The translations under genes were made by a program, and so were the position numbers. From Corallococcus macrosporus (GTDB lineage Bacteria; Myxococcota; Myxococcia; Myxococcales; Myxococcaceae), in the NCBI RefSeq assembly GCF_017302985.1, contig NZ_JAFIMU010000009.1:558001-622000 (forward strand): 64,000 nt of DNA. The letters are read 5' to 3'. Shown in pieces: positions 29,030 to 37,799 of this stretch (position 1 is the stretch's first letter; each line of letters starts with the position of its first letter). The notes under the pieces were generated by a model. It made no database searches. It saw only the letters and a program-made list of their open reading frames with translations, and had not been told where the DNA came from.

Positions 29030-31386
29030 CGCGCGCTCCACTTCCAGTCCGCCACCTCGGGCATGTCCTCGCCGTGCTCCGACACGTAGAGCTTGTGCCG
29101 CTGGCGCACCTCGGAGAAGCGCTGCTCCGCGTCGTCCAGGCGGTGCCGCGCGGCCTTCGAGTGCCGGATGGCATCCAGCGCCAGGGTGAAGCGGTCCATG
29201 TCGTTGAGCACCGTCATGTCAAACGGCGTCGTCGTGGTGCCCTCCTCCTTGAACCCGTGCACGTGGATGTTGGCGTGGTTCGCCCGGTTGTACGTGAGCT
29301 TGTGCACCAGCGTCGGGTAACCGTGGAACGCGAACACCACGGGCTTGTCCGTGGTGAACAGGCGGTTGAAGTCCTCCTCGTTGAGCCCGTGCGGATGGAC
29401 GTGCACGGGCGCGAGCGTGAAGACATCCACCACGTTGACCACGCGCACCTTGAGCTCGGGTGCCCACGTGCGCAGCAGCGTCACCGCGGCCAGCGTCTCC
29501 ATGGTGGGCACGTCGCCCGCGCAAGCCATCACCACGTCCGGGTCGCCGTCGTCATTGCCGGCCCAGTCCCACGTGCCAATGCCCGCCGAGCAGTGGCGCA
29601 CGGCGCTCTCCATGTCCAGCCACACCGGCGAGAGCTGCTTCCCCGCGATGATGAGGTTCACGTAGTTCTTCGAGCGCAGGCAGTGGTCCGCCACCGACAG
29701 CAGCGTGTTCGCGTCGGGCGGCAGGTAGATGCGCACCGTGTCGGCCTTCTTGTTGGCCACGTGGTCGATGAAGCCCGGGTCCTGGTGGGAGAACCCGTTG
29801 TGGTCCTGCCGCCACACGTGCGAGCTGAGCAGGTAGTTCAGCGACGCGATGGGCTTGCGCCACGGCAGCTCCTTGGCGCTTTTGATCCACTTGGCGTGCT
29901 GGTTGAACATCGAATCGATGATGTGGATGAACGCCTCGTAGCAGGAGAAGAAGCCGTGGCGTCCCGTGAGCAGGTAGCCCTCCAGCCAGCCCTGGCAGAG
30001 GTGCTCGCTCAGGACCTCCATCACGCGCCCGTCGACGGAGAGGTTCTCGTCCGTGGGCTCCTGCTTCGCGTCCCAGCTCTTGCCGCTGACGGCGTAGACA
30101 TCCTGGAGCCGGTTGGACGCGTTCTCGTCCGGGGCGAACATGCGGAAGTTCTTCGTCGCCAGGTTGTGGCGCATCACGTCCCGCAGGTAGCCGCCCAGGA
30201 CCTTGGTGGCGCTGACCTGCTTGGAGCCGGGCACGCCCGGGTCGATGGCGTAGTCGCGGAAGCCCGGCAGCACGAGCGGCACCAGCAACTGGCCGCCGTT
30301 CGAGTGCACGTTGACGCCCATGCGCAGCCGGCCCTTGGGCGCGATGTCCGCCAGCTCCTCACGGAAGGTGCCATTCGCGTCGAACAGCTCGCGGGGGCGA
30401 TAGCTGTGGAGCCACGCCTCCAGAATCTTCAGGTGCTCAGGGTTGTCGCGCACCTCCTCCAGCGGGACCTGGTGCGCGCGCCACGTGCCCTCCACCGGCT
30501 TGCCGTCCACCACCTTCGGGCCCGTCCACCCCTTGGGCGTACGCAGCACGAGCATGGGCCAGCGCGGACGGGTGGGGTCCTTCTTCTCGCGGGCGTGGCG
30601 CTGGATGCGGGTGATCTCGGCGTAGAGGGTGTCCAGCACCTCCGCCATCCGCTGGTGCATGTCCTTCGGGTCGTCGCCCTCCAGGACGTAGGGCGTGTAC
30701 CCGTAGCCCCTGAAGAGGGCTTCCAGTTCATCCGCGTCGATGCGCGCGAGCACCGTGGGGTTGGCGATCTTGTACCCGTTGAGGTGCAGGATGGGCAGCA
30801 CGGCGCCGTCGGTGATGGGGTTGATGAACTTGTTGGAGTGCCAGCTCGCGGCGAGCGCGCCCGTCTCCGCCTCGCCGTCGCCGACGACGCACGGGACGAT
30901 GAGGTCCGGGTTGTCCAGCACGGCGCCGTACGCGTGGAGCAGGGAATAGCCCAGCTCGCCGCCCTCGCTGATGGAGCCGGGGACCTCCGGCGCGTCGTGG
31001 CTGGGGACGCCATAGGGCCACGAGAACTGGCGGAACAGGCGCTTCATGCCGTCGCGGTTGCGCTCGATGTTGGGATACAGCTCCGTGTAGGAGCCTTCGA
31101 GGAACGTGTTGGCGATGATGCCGGGCGCGCCGTGGCCGGGGCCAATGAGATACATCATGTTGGCCCGGTGGTTCCGGATGATGCGGTTCAGGTGAACGTA
31201 GATGAAGTTGAGGCCGGGCGTGGTGCCGAAGTGCCCCAGCAGGCGCGGCTTGATGTCCTCGCGCGTGAGGGGCCGCTCCAGGAGCGGGTTGTCCTTGAGG
31301 TAGATCTGCCCGACGGACAGGTAGTTCGCCGCGCGCCAGTAGGCGTCGATCTTCGCCAGTTCCTCATCACTCAGCGGACCCGCCAT
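29026..31386 (-). CDS. xfp: Xylulose-5-phosphate / fructose-6-phosphate phosphoketolase
   Basis: A 786-aa thiamine-diphosphate enzyme that cleaves xylulose-5-P (and often fructose-6-P) with phosphate to give acetyl phosphate plus glyceraldehyde-3-P or erythrose-4-P. The N-terminal signature IGPGHGAPG (81-89), [12 protein letters not shown], and the TPP/Mg motif GDGEAETG (169-176) with the following [12 protein letters not shown] are all present. The length is typical. GGGAGATGAAAG precedes ATG 31386. With ackA it forms a self-contained phosphoketolase shunt. Substrate preference between X5P and F6P cannot be read from the sequence. Confidence 0.95.
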   Translation of the reverse strand: MAGPLSDEELAKIDAYWRAANYLSVGQIYLKDNPLLERPLTREDIKPRLLGHFGTTPGLNFIYVHLNRIIRNHRANMMYLIGPGHGAPGIIANTFLEGSYTELYPNIERNRDGMKRLFRQFSWPYGVPSHDAPEVPGSISEGGELGYSLLHAYGAVLDNPDLIVPCVVGDGEAETGALAASWHSNKFINPITDGAVLPILHLNGYKIANPTVLARIDADELEALFRGYGYTPYVLEGDDPKDMHQRMAEVLDTLYAEITRIQRHAREKKDPTRPRWPMLVLRTPKGWTGPKVVDGKPVEGTWRAHQVPLEEVRDNPEHLKILEAWLHSYRPRELFDANGTFREELADIAPKGRLRMGVNVHSNGGQLLVPLVLPGFRDYAIDPGVPGSKQVSATKVLGGYLRDVMRHNLATKNFRMFAPDENASNRLQDVYAVSGKSWDAKQEPTDENLSVDGRVMEVLSEHLCQGWLEGYLLTGRHGFFSCYEAFIHIIDSMFNQHAKWIKSAKELPWRKPIASLNYLLSSHVWRQDHNGFSHQDPGFIDHVANKKADTVRIYLPPDANTLLSVADHCLRSKNYVNLIIAGKQLSPVWLDMESAVRHCSAGIGTWDWAGNDDGDPDVVMACAGDVPTMETLAAVTLLRTWAPELKVRVVNVVDVFTLAPVHVHPHGLNEEDFNRLFTTDKPVVFAFHGYPTLVHKLTYNRANHANIHVHGFKEEGTTTTPFDMTVLNDMDRFTLALDAIRHSKAARHRLDDAEQRFSEVRQRHKLYVSEHGEDMPEVADWKWSAR

Positions 31387-31466
31387 CTTTCATCTCCCGA
31401 GCCGAAGGTCGTACCACTCCCGGGAGGATGGGACTCCAGCCCGCACGTGCAGTGCAATGTGATTCG

Positions 31467-32069
31467 CTAGCGCAATGACAGACGCATGACATGGCGCCGG
31501 GAGCCCGCGCGTCCGACCTCCTCGAAGCCCGCGGAGGTGAAGACCGGGACGAAGCCCATGAAGCGGTAGCTGGGAGACTCCGCGTCCACGGGGTACGCCT
31601 CCACGACAGTGGCCCCGTGCTTCCGGGCATGCGCGACGGCGGCGGTGATGAGGCGCGGCGTCATGCCCTGGCCGCGAAGCGCGCGAGGCACGAAGAAGCA
31701 CGCCAGCGACCAGACCCGCTCCGGCTTCTCTCCGTCCACGGTGGGGCCACCCAGGTTGTTGCGGTACGTGGGGCGGGGCGCGATGGAGCACCACGCCACG
31801 GGCTCGCCGTCCAGGTAGCCCAGGATGCCTACGGGGACGCCGTCCTTCACACGGGACCGCATGGCGGCCTTGCGGTCCGCGCTGCTGAAGTCACGGGCCT
31901 CCGTGCCGTGTGTCCGCCAGGCCATGCACCAGCAGTACTTGGGGGCGCCGGGTGTTTCGAAGAAGCGCTCGAAGTCCTTCCACCGGGACGTGTCCACCGG
32001 ATGAAAGGTGAGCCCATCGAGCGACGAGGGCGTCTTCCTGGAGGCGGGTGACTTCGCGGACCGGGCCAT
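31467..32069 (-). CDS. GNAT-family N-acetyltransferase
   Basis: A 200-aa acetyltransferase. The acetyl-CoA loop is SLACFFVPRALRGQGMTPRLITAAVAHARKHG (Q/RxxGxG/A type), followed by the strand and helix around VVEAYPV and YRFMGFVPVF. The N-terminal segment with CWCMAWR and the WCSIAPRPTY strand occurs in a GNAT subfamily seen next to regulators and transporters. ATG 32069 is preferred; a GTG start at 32087 is possible. It lies about 80 bp upstream of xfp and 31 bp downstream of the MFS gene on the same strand. Substrate unknown. Confidence 0.8.
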   Translation of the reverse strand: MARSAKSPASRKTPSSLDGLTFHPVDTSRWKDFERFFETPGAPKYCWCMAWRTHGTEARDFSSADRKAAMRSRVKDGVPVGILGYLDGEPVAWCSIAPRPTYRNNLGGPTVDGEKPERVWSLACFFVPRALRGQGMTPRLITAAVAHARKHGATVVEAYPVDAESPSYRFMGFVPVFTSAGFEEVGRAGSRRHVMRLSLR

Positions 32070-32099
32070 GGTCCGCGAAGCCTGCACGCACCCCAGGGC

Positions 32100-33569
32100 T
32101 CAGTGGGAGGCGGGAACGTCGCCCATGTTCACCGGCGTCGTGACGCGCTTCACCTTGGGGAAGAACAGTCCAGCGGCGAACGCGGCAATCATCGCCGAGC
32201 ACATGATCCAGAAGTTGATGGACAGCCCCGTGTTCAGCGCACCGCCGAGCGATTCAAGGATGGCGGGAGCCAGCCCGCGTCCGTGCTCGGGGCCGAGCAG
32301 CTCCGCGGCGGCGCTCACGGGGACGTTCGGGTCCTTCATGAGCTGCGACACCAGCACGCCGCCCATGACGCCCACGCCCAGCGACCCGCCGATGGTGCGG
32401 AAGAACATGCTGCTGGCCGTGGCCACGCCGCGAAGCTCCCAGCCCACGGTGGTCTGCACGGCCACCATGGTCGCCATGGCGGCGAAGCCCAGGCCAATGC
32501 CAAACAACCCCATGGCGATCTGCGGAACGATCATGGACGCCCCGGGCTTGAGCAGGAGCGCCATCAGCGCGGTGCCAATCGCGGCCAGGCCCAGGCCGCC
32601 GACGATGAGCGGCCGGAAGCCGGTGCGGACCATGAGCCTGCCGCCGATGAGGCTCGCCAGCGGCCAGCCGACGATCATCGGGGTGATCATCCCGCCCGCC
32701 ATGGTGGCCGAACCGCCGAGCACGCCCTGCACGTACAGGGGCACGTAGGTGGTCGCGCCGAACTGGGCGGCGGAGAAAAGGGCGCCGGCCAGGTTCGAGA
32801 TGGCGATGGTGGGAATCTTGAAGATGCTCATCGGGATGATGGGCTCGGCGGCGCGAAGCTCCACGAACACGAACGCGGTGAGCAGCACGGCGGCGATGGG
32901 AAGACCGAGCAGCGACCGTCCGGAGCCCTGCACCCCGAACAGCAGCGCCACGACGCCCGCGGACAGCAGCGCCGCGCCCGCGTAGTCGAGCCGGGCCCGG
33001 GCCTTGCGCTGGACCTGCTCGTGGAAGAACGCGACGAGCAGCACCATGGACGCGATGCCGATGGGGATGTTGATGAAGAAGATCCAGTGCCACGTGAGGT
33101 ACTTCACGATGAGGCCACCGGTGAGCGGGCCCGCGAGGCCGGCGATGCCCCACACGGCGCTGAACGCGCCCTGGACCTTCCCGCGCTGCTCCAGCGTGTA
33201 GATGTCCCCGATGATGGTGATGGCGATGGGCTGCATGGCCCCGGCGCCCAGGCCCTGGAGCACGCGGAAGGCGATGAGCATGTTCATCGACGTGGAGAGG
33301 CCGCACGCGACGGAGGCCGCCAGGAACAGGGTGGAGCCAAAGAGGATGACGGGCTTGCGGCCGTAGAGGTCGGCGAGCTTCCCGTAGATGGGCACGGTGA
33401 TGGTGGACGACAGCATGTACGCGGTGAAGACCCACGCGTAGTGCTGGATGCCGCCCAGGTCGCTGACCACCGTGGGCATGGCGGTGGAGACGACGGTCAT
33501 CTCCAGCGCGGCCACGAAGAGGGACAGCGCGAGAGCCAGGGTGGTGAACGGTCGATGGGTGGTGCGCAT
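32100..33569 (-). CDS. MFS transporter, DHA2 family (EmrB/QacA-like)
   Basis: A 489-aa inner-membrane transporter with about 14 hydrophobic segments. Motif A (GKLADLYGRKPVILFG) follows the second helix, LQGLGAGAMQPIA is in the fourth, and a motif-C-like AGLAGPLTGGLI is in the fifth. This fits proton-driven drug or metabolite exporters of the EmrB type. No membrane-fusion partner (EmrA) or TetR regulator is adjacent. The sequence just upstream of ATG 33569 on the mRNA strand is pyrimidine-rich with no Shine-Dalgarno, which is unusual; the true start could differ slightly. Confidence 0.88.
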   Translation of the reverse strand: MRTTHRPFTTLALALSLFVAALEMTVVSTAMPTVVSDLGGIQHYAWVFTAYMLSSTITVPIYGKLADLYGRKPVILFGSTLFLAASVACGLSTSMNMLIAFRVLQGLGAGAMQPIAITIIGDIYTLEQRGKVQGAFSAVWGIAGLAGPLTGGLIVKYLTWHWIFFINIPIGIASMVLLVAFFHEQVQRKARARLDYAGAALLSAGVVALLFGVQGSGRSLLGLPIAAVLLTAFVFVELRAAEPIIPMSIFKIPTIAISNLAGALFSAAQFGATTYVPLYVQGVLGGSATMAGGMITPMIVGWPLASLIGGRLMVRTGFRPLIVGGLGLAAIGTALMALLLKPGASMIVPQIAMGLFGIGLGFAAMATMVAVQTTVGWELRGVATASSMFFRTIGGSLGVGVMGGVLVSQLMKDPNVPVSAAAELLGPEHGRGLAPAILESLGGALNTGLSINFWIMCSAMIAAFAAGLFFPKVKRVTTPVNMGDVPASH

Positions 33570-33749
33570 GTCGGAAGGAGGACCCGGGAAAGGACCCTGG
33601 GTAACGCCTGCCCGTCCGGACCGCCAACGTCAAGCGCGTGAAATGTCGCGATGGGCGCCATCGCCGTGGATTCCAGGCCCAGTCCGCAAGCGCGGGAGCA
33701 AGCGAGGTGGGATAGGGTCCAGCGGCCTCACGGGTTCGAGGCGCACGGC

Positions 33750-35027
33750 ATGGTCACGGATACCAAGACGGTCGAGTCAGGGCGCTGGAGGACGGCGGTC
33801 GCCGCGGTGTTGGGGCTCTACGCGGTGGGGCTGGTGCTGGCGGAGGCGGTGCTCCAGGCCGGAGCCATCCTGGCCACGGCGCTGGCCCTGGCGCTGGCGG
33901 TGACGAAGCGGCTGAAGCTGGAGAAGGACGTCAGGGCGTTCGTGCTGGCGAGCGTCGCCCTGTGTGTCTGGCAGCTCCTCTCCCCAGCGGTGGCGCTGAT
34001 GACGGGAGCCGCGACGAAGTGGCCCCGGGGCGCGAGATACGGCCAGGCGCTGGACACGGTGGCGGGAGCGGCGGTCGCATGCATCGGCACGCTGGGGGTG
34101 CCCTGGCTGATGCTGGGAGGCCTCATCGCGGGAGGCTGGCTGGCAGCGGCGGCCCTGGGCTTCTTCCAGCACCGGGTCCCATGGCCCTGGGAGCCGCCGA
34201 AGTTCACGAAGCTGAACCTGGCGCGCCTGCACGAGAACTTCGGCACGGAGGAGAACCCGAGGTACGCGGCGGGCGGCTTCTTCTTCCACCGGCTGAGGTT
34301 CGCGCACGGAGCGATTGCGGTGCTGGGCCCCGCGCTGGCGGTGATAGGCCGCTCGAAGGTGACGCGGCGGCGGGTGCTGGCGGGAGTGATGGTGCTGGGG
34401 CTGCTCGTGTCCATCTACGCCGCGTTCGCGCGAGCGGCATTGGGCGCGGCGCTGGGCGTGTGCGTGCTGGCACTGCTGTTGTTGATGCGAGGGACGGCGA
34501 GGAGGGCAGGGCTCGGGGTGGCGGTGGCGCTGGTGATCGCGGTCCTGCTGACGCCCGCGTGGCGGGAGCGGTTCGGCAAGGCGGTGGACAACCTCTTCGG
34601 CAGCGGAGAGCGCTCGCTGGCCATGTCCGTGGGCTGGCGCCTGGTGCGCGAGCACACCTGGGTGGGAGTGGGCTTCGGCAATCACAAACCCGCGGCCCTG
34701 GCGACGCAGGCGGAGACAGGCATCACGGACCTGCTGGCCACGGACTCGCACAACCTCTGGCTCACGGCCTGGGCGGAGACAGGGCTCGTGGGCCTGCTGT
34801 TGCTGGCCACGATGCACGGGCTGCTGGCCAGGGCGCTGGTGCGAAGGCACCGGGCCGGCTCGATTCCAGCCACGGGAGCCCTGCTGTCCTTCGTGGGCTT
34901 CCACGTCCTGGCTCTGGTGCACTACCTCCCGTTCCATCCCAGCGTGCACCTGTCCTTCATGCTCATCTGGGGCCTGGGGCTGTGCAGTCACTTCGATGAC
35001 AGTCGAGAACAGGTAAAGTCGGTGTAG
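33750..35027 (+). CDS. O-antigen ligase / polymerase family protein
   Basis: A 425-aa multispanning membrane protein. About ten hydrophobic segments and a large extracytoplasmic loop end in ATDSHNLWLTAWAETGLVGLLLL, the HNxxLxxxxExGxxG signature of WaaL/Wzy/ExoQ-type enzymes. These join or polymerise surface glycans on undecaprenyl carriers. An RFAHGAIAVLG segment and the NLARLHENFG loop precede it. I chose ATG 33750 because the extension from 33651 does not look like coding sequence. It fits with the sugar-transferase genes 6-10 kb downstream but is not in an operon with them. Confidence 0.8.
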   Translation: MVTDTKTVESGRWRTAVAAVLGLYAVGLVLAEAVLQAGAILATALALALAVTKRLKLEKDVRAFVLASVALCVWQLLSPAVALMTGAATKWPRGARYGQALDTVAGAAVACIGTLGVPWLMLGGLIAGGWLAAAALGFFQHRVPWPWEPPKFTKLNLARLHENFGTEENPRYAAGGFFFHRLRFAHGAIAVLGPALAVIGRSKVTRRRVLAGVMVLGLLVSIYAAFARAALGAALGVCVLALLLLMRGTARRAGLGVAVALVIAVLLTPAWRERFGKAVDNLFGSGERSLAMSVGWRLVREHTWVGVGFGNHKPAALATQAETGITDLLATDSHNLWLTAWAETGLVGLLLLATMHGLLARALVRRHRAGSIPATGALLSFVGFHVLALVHYLPFHPSVHLSFMLIWGLGLCSHFDDSREQVKSV

Positions 35028-35079
35028 CCTGTAAGTAATGCCTTGACGGGCGTGGGTGAAATGGACAGAGAGCGGCGCC

Positions 35080-35889
35080 ATGACCCGAATCCTCCAAGTG
35101 CTGACTCCCTTCTGTCTGGGTTCCCTCCTTGCCTGCGGAGGGACTGAGCCCCGGTCCACGCCATCCGAGACGGACACGCTGGCGACCACCTCGCAGTCCT
35201 TGGTGAAGGTCAACCAGACCTATTCCTACTGGGACGTGCAGAACGTGCCGGCGCAGGGTCTCTACAACTTCGACCTGACCATCTTCCCATCGAACGACCC
35301 GGCCGCGGACGCGACCCACGTCGCCCCCTGGTACTTCTATGCCGCGCAGTTCGCCTTCAAGACGGGAGGCGACGCGGGGTACATCGGCATCCAGACGGAC
35401 CCCAACGGGAAGCGCGCCGTGTTCTCCATCTGGGGCGCCAATGGCGCGACGTGCTCGAACGTGGCCGGCGCCATCTGCCAGCCGTTCTCGCACGAAGGGG
35501 TGGGGTACCAGACCCTGGTGCCCTTCAACTGGGTGGCCGGGCAGTACTATCGCGTCCGCGTCTGGCAGAACGGGGCGGACGCGGAAGGCGAGTGGTGGCT
35601 GGGGGTCATCATCAATGACAGCACCCAGACGGAGACTGTCGTTGGCCGGATCCGTGTGCCGTGGGGCCGCAATTGGCTGAGCGGCTCCATCATCAACTGG
35701 GTGGAGTGGTACGGCCCGGGGACGGAGAACTGCACTCAGCTCACGTCCTCCACGGTCTACTTCGCGCCGCCAAAGGGCAACGCTGGGACGCTCACCGCGC
35801 CGCCGCCGTACAACACGACGGGGCAGGGGCCGTGCGCGTCGAACGTCAGCGCGTACGGCGAATGGATGAGGCATTACAACGGCTGGTGA
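35080..35889 (+). CDS. DUF3472-like lipoprotein
   Basis: A 269-aa lipoprotein with lipobox SLLA-C19. The mature part is beta-rich with many aromatic residues (YSYWDVQNV, WYFYAAQFAFKTGGDAGYIGIQTD, VFSIWGANGA, YYRVRVWQ, WWLGVIINDS). This resembles DUF3472 proteins, predicted jelly-roll sugar-binding or sugar-acting folds; I recognise the pattern but am not certain. Four Cys outside the lipobox could form disulphides. ATG 35080 is chosen so that the signal peptide is intact. It stands alone after the ligase gene. Confidence 0.65.
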   Translation: MTRILQVLTPFCLGSLLACGGTEPRSTPSETDTLATTSQSLVKVNQTYSYWDVQNVPAQGLYNFDLTIFPSNDPAADATHVAPWYFYAAQFAFKTGGDAGYIGIQTDPNGKRAVFSIWGANGATCSNVAGAICQPFSHEGVGYQTLVPFNWVAGQYYRVRVWQNGADAEGEWWLGVIINDSTQTETVVGRIRVPWGRNWLSGSIINWVEWYGPGTENCTQLTSSTVYFAPPKGNAGTLTAPPPYNTTGQGPCASNVSAYGEWMRHYNGW

Positions 35890-35910
35890 GCCACGCACTG
35901 GAGGCGTGTC

Positions 35911-36777
35911 ATGGAACCCACGGTGGTCACCGAAATCGGGGCCTTGGATCAGAAGTCACAAGCGTTGTTCTGTGACTACGTGCCCCAGGTGTTCCGCCGT
36001 GCGGACTTCCGCCGCTGGCGCTCGTGGGGCGAGTGGAACGAGGACTACCGCGCGTTCTCCTTGCTCGAGTCCGGACGCGTGGTGGCCAATGCCTCCGTGA
36101 TGCGCATGCGCCTGCTGTTGGAAGGGCGCGAGGTAACGGCCTACCAGCTCGGGGCCGTGGGGTGTCTGCCATCGCATCGAGGGCGAGGACTGGCACGCGT
36201 GGTCATGAACGCCGCGCTGGATGCGTGCGGGGATGCGCCCGTGCTGCTCTTCGCCAACCCCAAGGTGCGCCAGTTCTACCCGCGCTTCGGGTTTCAGCCG
36301 CAACTGCAGACCCTGTTCGCCGCCACGTACGATGCCGTGCCTGAAGGCCTGCCCGCGCCCACGCTCAATCTGGAGGACGCGGCCGTGCGCGCTGGACTCG
36401 CCGCGCTCTCCAACGAGGGGTTGCCCTCCACGGAGCGCTTCGGAGCACGGGGCTACGCGACAGTGGCGAGCTGGCCCGTGGCCAATGGCTTCGCGAGGCC
36501 GCTGCGCCAGCTGGGGACAGAAGCCTGGGTCTTCGCGGGAGTGGAGGGCGAGACGCTGTACCTGGACGACGTCTTCGCCCGTGAGCCCTTCGACCTGCGG
36601 GCCTGGATCCCCCGGTTGATTGACCAGCCCATCCGCTCCATCCGCTTCGGCTTCACCCCGGAGCGCTACTGGCCGGATGCAATGGTCGCCGGTGAGGACA
36701 CGGAGGCGGACCTCTTCGTGCGGAACTTCCGTCCCTCACAAAAGGCCCACCGGTTCCCGGTCATGGCCCACACCTGA
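35911..36777 (+). CDS. GNAT-family N-acetyltransferase with C-terminal extension
   Basis: A 288-aa protein. The N-terminal half is a GNAT fold with the acetyl-CoA loop YQLGAVGCLPSHRGRGLARVVMNAALD (about 72-98) and the following VLLFANPKVRQFYPRFGF. The C-terminal half (about 140-288) is a second domain of unknown type, possibly a degenerate GNAT repeat. GGAGG precedes ATG 35911. Its last codons and stop lie inside the left 30-bp direct repeat at 36765-36794, so its natural 3' end may have been altered by whatever event created that repeat. Confidence 0.78.
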   Translation: MEPTVVTEIGALDQKSQALFCDYVPQVFRRADFRRWRSWGEWNEDYRAFSLLESGRVVANASVMRMRLLLEGREVTAYQLGAVGCLPSHRGRGLARVVMNAALDACGDAPVLLFANPKVRQFYPRFGFQPQLQTLFAATYDAVPEGLPAPTLNLEDAAVRAGLAALSNEGLPSTERFGARGYATVASWPVANGFARPLRQLGTEAWVFAGVEGETLYLDDVFAREPFDLRAWIPRLIDQPIRSIRFGFTPERYWPDAMVAGEDTEADLFVRNFRPSQKAHRFPVMAHT

Positions 36778-36794
36778 CACTGTTCCCGTTCCCA
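36765..36794 (+). repeat. Left copy of a 30-bp direct repeat
   Basis: Begins GGCCCACACCTGACACTGTT. It matches 37748-37777 at 25 of 30 positions in the same orientation. It contains the stop codon of the GNAT gene. Confidence 0.7.
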
Positions 36795-36797
36795 GAT

Positions 36798-37592
36798 TCA
36801 AAGCGGATCCTCGAAGGCGGTCGAGTCGAACGCCCCGCGCTTCGGCTTCTCGAGCCATGAGGGGTGAAAGAACAGCGCGAGCTCCGCGTGGTAGGCCTTG
36901 TAACCGTAGGAGTCATCTGGAGCAGACTCGAGGTCGTAGCCCTTGAGCGCTTTCTTCCAGAACGGGCCGGCCGGAACGCCCTCCTTCCGTTCCGGAATCG
37001 TCGCCAGAAAGACAATGCTGTGCGCCTCTTCCTGCGCCTCGTCCCCGAACTTCGACGGCTCGATCGCGGCCCCCGCACCGAACCGCTCCAGCCGGGTGGT
37101 GATGCGCTGCTCCTCGAAAGCGACGCTTTCGATGTTCTGGAGAAGATGCCGCCCGAACGACTCGGGGCCGAATTTCCGCCCGCTGGGCAGCGTTGCCTGG
37201 GGATGTACAGCCACCAGCTCAACGCGCAGGTACCGGGAGAGGGGAGCTTCCTCCGGCGGCAGCAGCAAGGTCCCGATCTTCCAGGCCTCACGGAGGTTGA
37301 AGAGGTTCACGTCGAGGCATTGATCGAGGCGAGGACCGCGAAGTGTCTGAATCGCTTCGCGGAGATCTTCTTCGAACAAGGCGCCGTACGATTCGCACGC
37401 GCGCTCGAAAAGATCAGCGCGTCCCTTGGCGGACCGCAGCAGCTCGTTTGCCTTCTTCGGCTCGAGGCCTTCTTCGATGACATCGACAAGGTCATCGAAA
37501 AGCTCCTTGGCGACGAGAAGGTCGACGAACTCGCGCGGGGTCGGCCCGCGTAGCTCATCGGCCACGACACGTCCGACGAACAGCTCAGACAT
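36798..37592 (-). CDS. Unknown protein in a low-GC, repeat-bounded segment
   Basis: A 264-aa cytoplasmic protein without recognised domains. It is acidic and helical in the N-terminal 110 residues (VDLLVAKELFDDLVDVIEEG and similar). A more beta-like C-terminal half ends in an aromatic stretch (YGYKAYHAELALFFHPSW). AGGAGG lies before ATG 37592. Base composition is visibly less GC-rich than in neighbouring genes, and codons ending in A/T are more common. The gene lies between two 30-bp direct repeats and points against its left neighbour, so it looks acquired. I cannot assign a function. Confidence 0.6.
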   Translation of the reverse strand: MSELFVGRVVADELRGPTPREFVDLLVAKELFDDLVDVIEEGLEPKKANELLRSAKGRADLFERACESYGALFEEDLREAIQTLRGPRLDQCLDVNLFNLREAWKIGTLLLPPEEAPLSRYLRVELVAVHPQATLPSGRKFGPESFGRHLLQNIESVAFEEQRITTRLERFGAGAAIEPSKFGDEAQEEAHSIVFLATIPERKEGVPAGPFWKKALKGYDLESAPDDSYGYKAYHAELALFFHPSWLEKPKRGAFDSTAFEDPL

Positions 37593-37747
37593 CCGAGAAC
37601 CTCCTGGAGGTCCGCGAAGGCTAGCCACCAGGCACGGGCGTGCACAACAGCGCCATCGACGGGCTCGCGTCGCCTGTGCCTACCCGAAATCCGGTCGCTG
37701 GTTCACGAATACGTCAAGGCGAATGTGAGGCCGTCGGCTCCCGTCAG

Positions 37748-37777
37748 GGCCCACATCTGACACGGTCCCCATACCCA
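37748..37777 (+). repeat. Right copy of the 30-bp direct repeat
   Basis: Begins GGCCCACATCTGACACGGTC. Five mismatches to 36765-36794. A TGA in the same position as in the left copy (37758-37760) closes a short open frame whose upstream part is not recognisable. Confidence 0.7.
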
Positions 37778-37790
37778 TGAATGGGGACCG
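37763..37790. repeat. Inverted repeat between the unknown gene and the Cys-rich lipoprotein
   Basis: CGGTCCCCAT (37763-37772) and ATGGGGACCG (37781-37790) form a perfect 10-bp stem with an 8-nt loop. It overlaps the right direct repeat and sits 10 bp past the stop of the minus-strand lipoprotein gene. It may act as that gene's terminator, though no T-tract follows. Confidence 0.55.
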
Positions 37791-37799
37791 TGGAAGGGT

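Noticed and set aside
37621..37760. Possible 3' remnant of a gene ending at the TGA in the right direct repeat (RSLVHEYVKANVRP-like)
   Set aside because: No start, no recognisable family and no consistent codon bias; noted only because the stop aligns with the GNAT stop in the left repeat.
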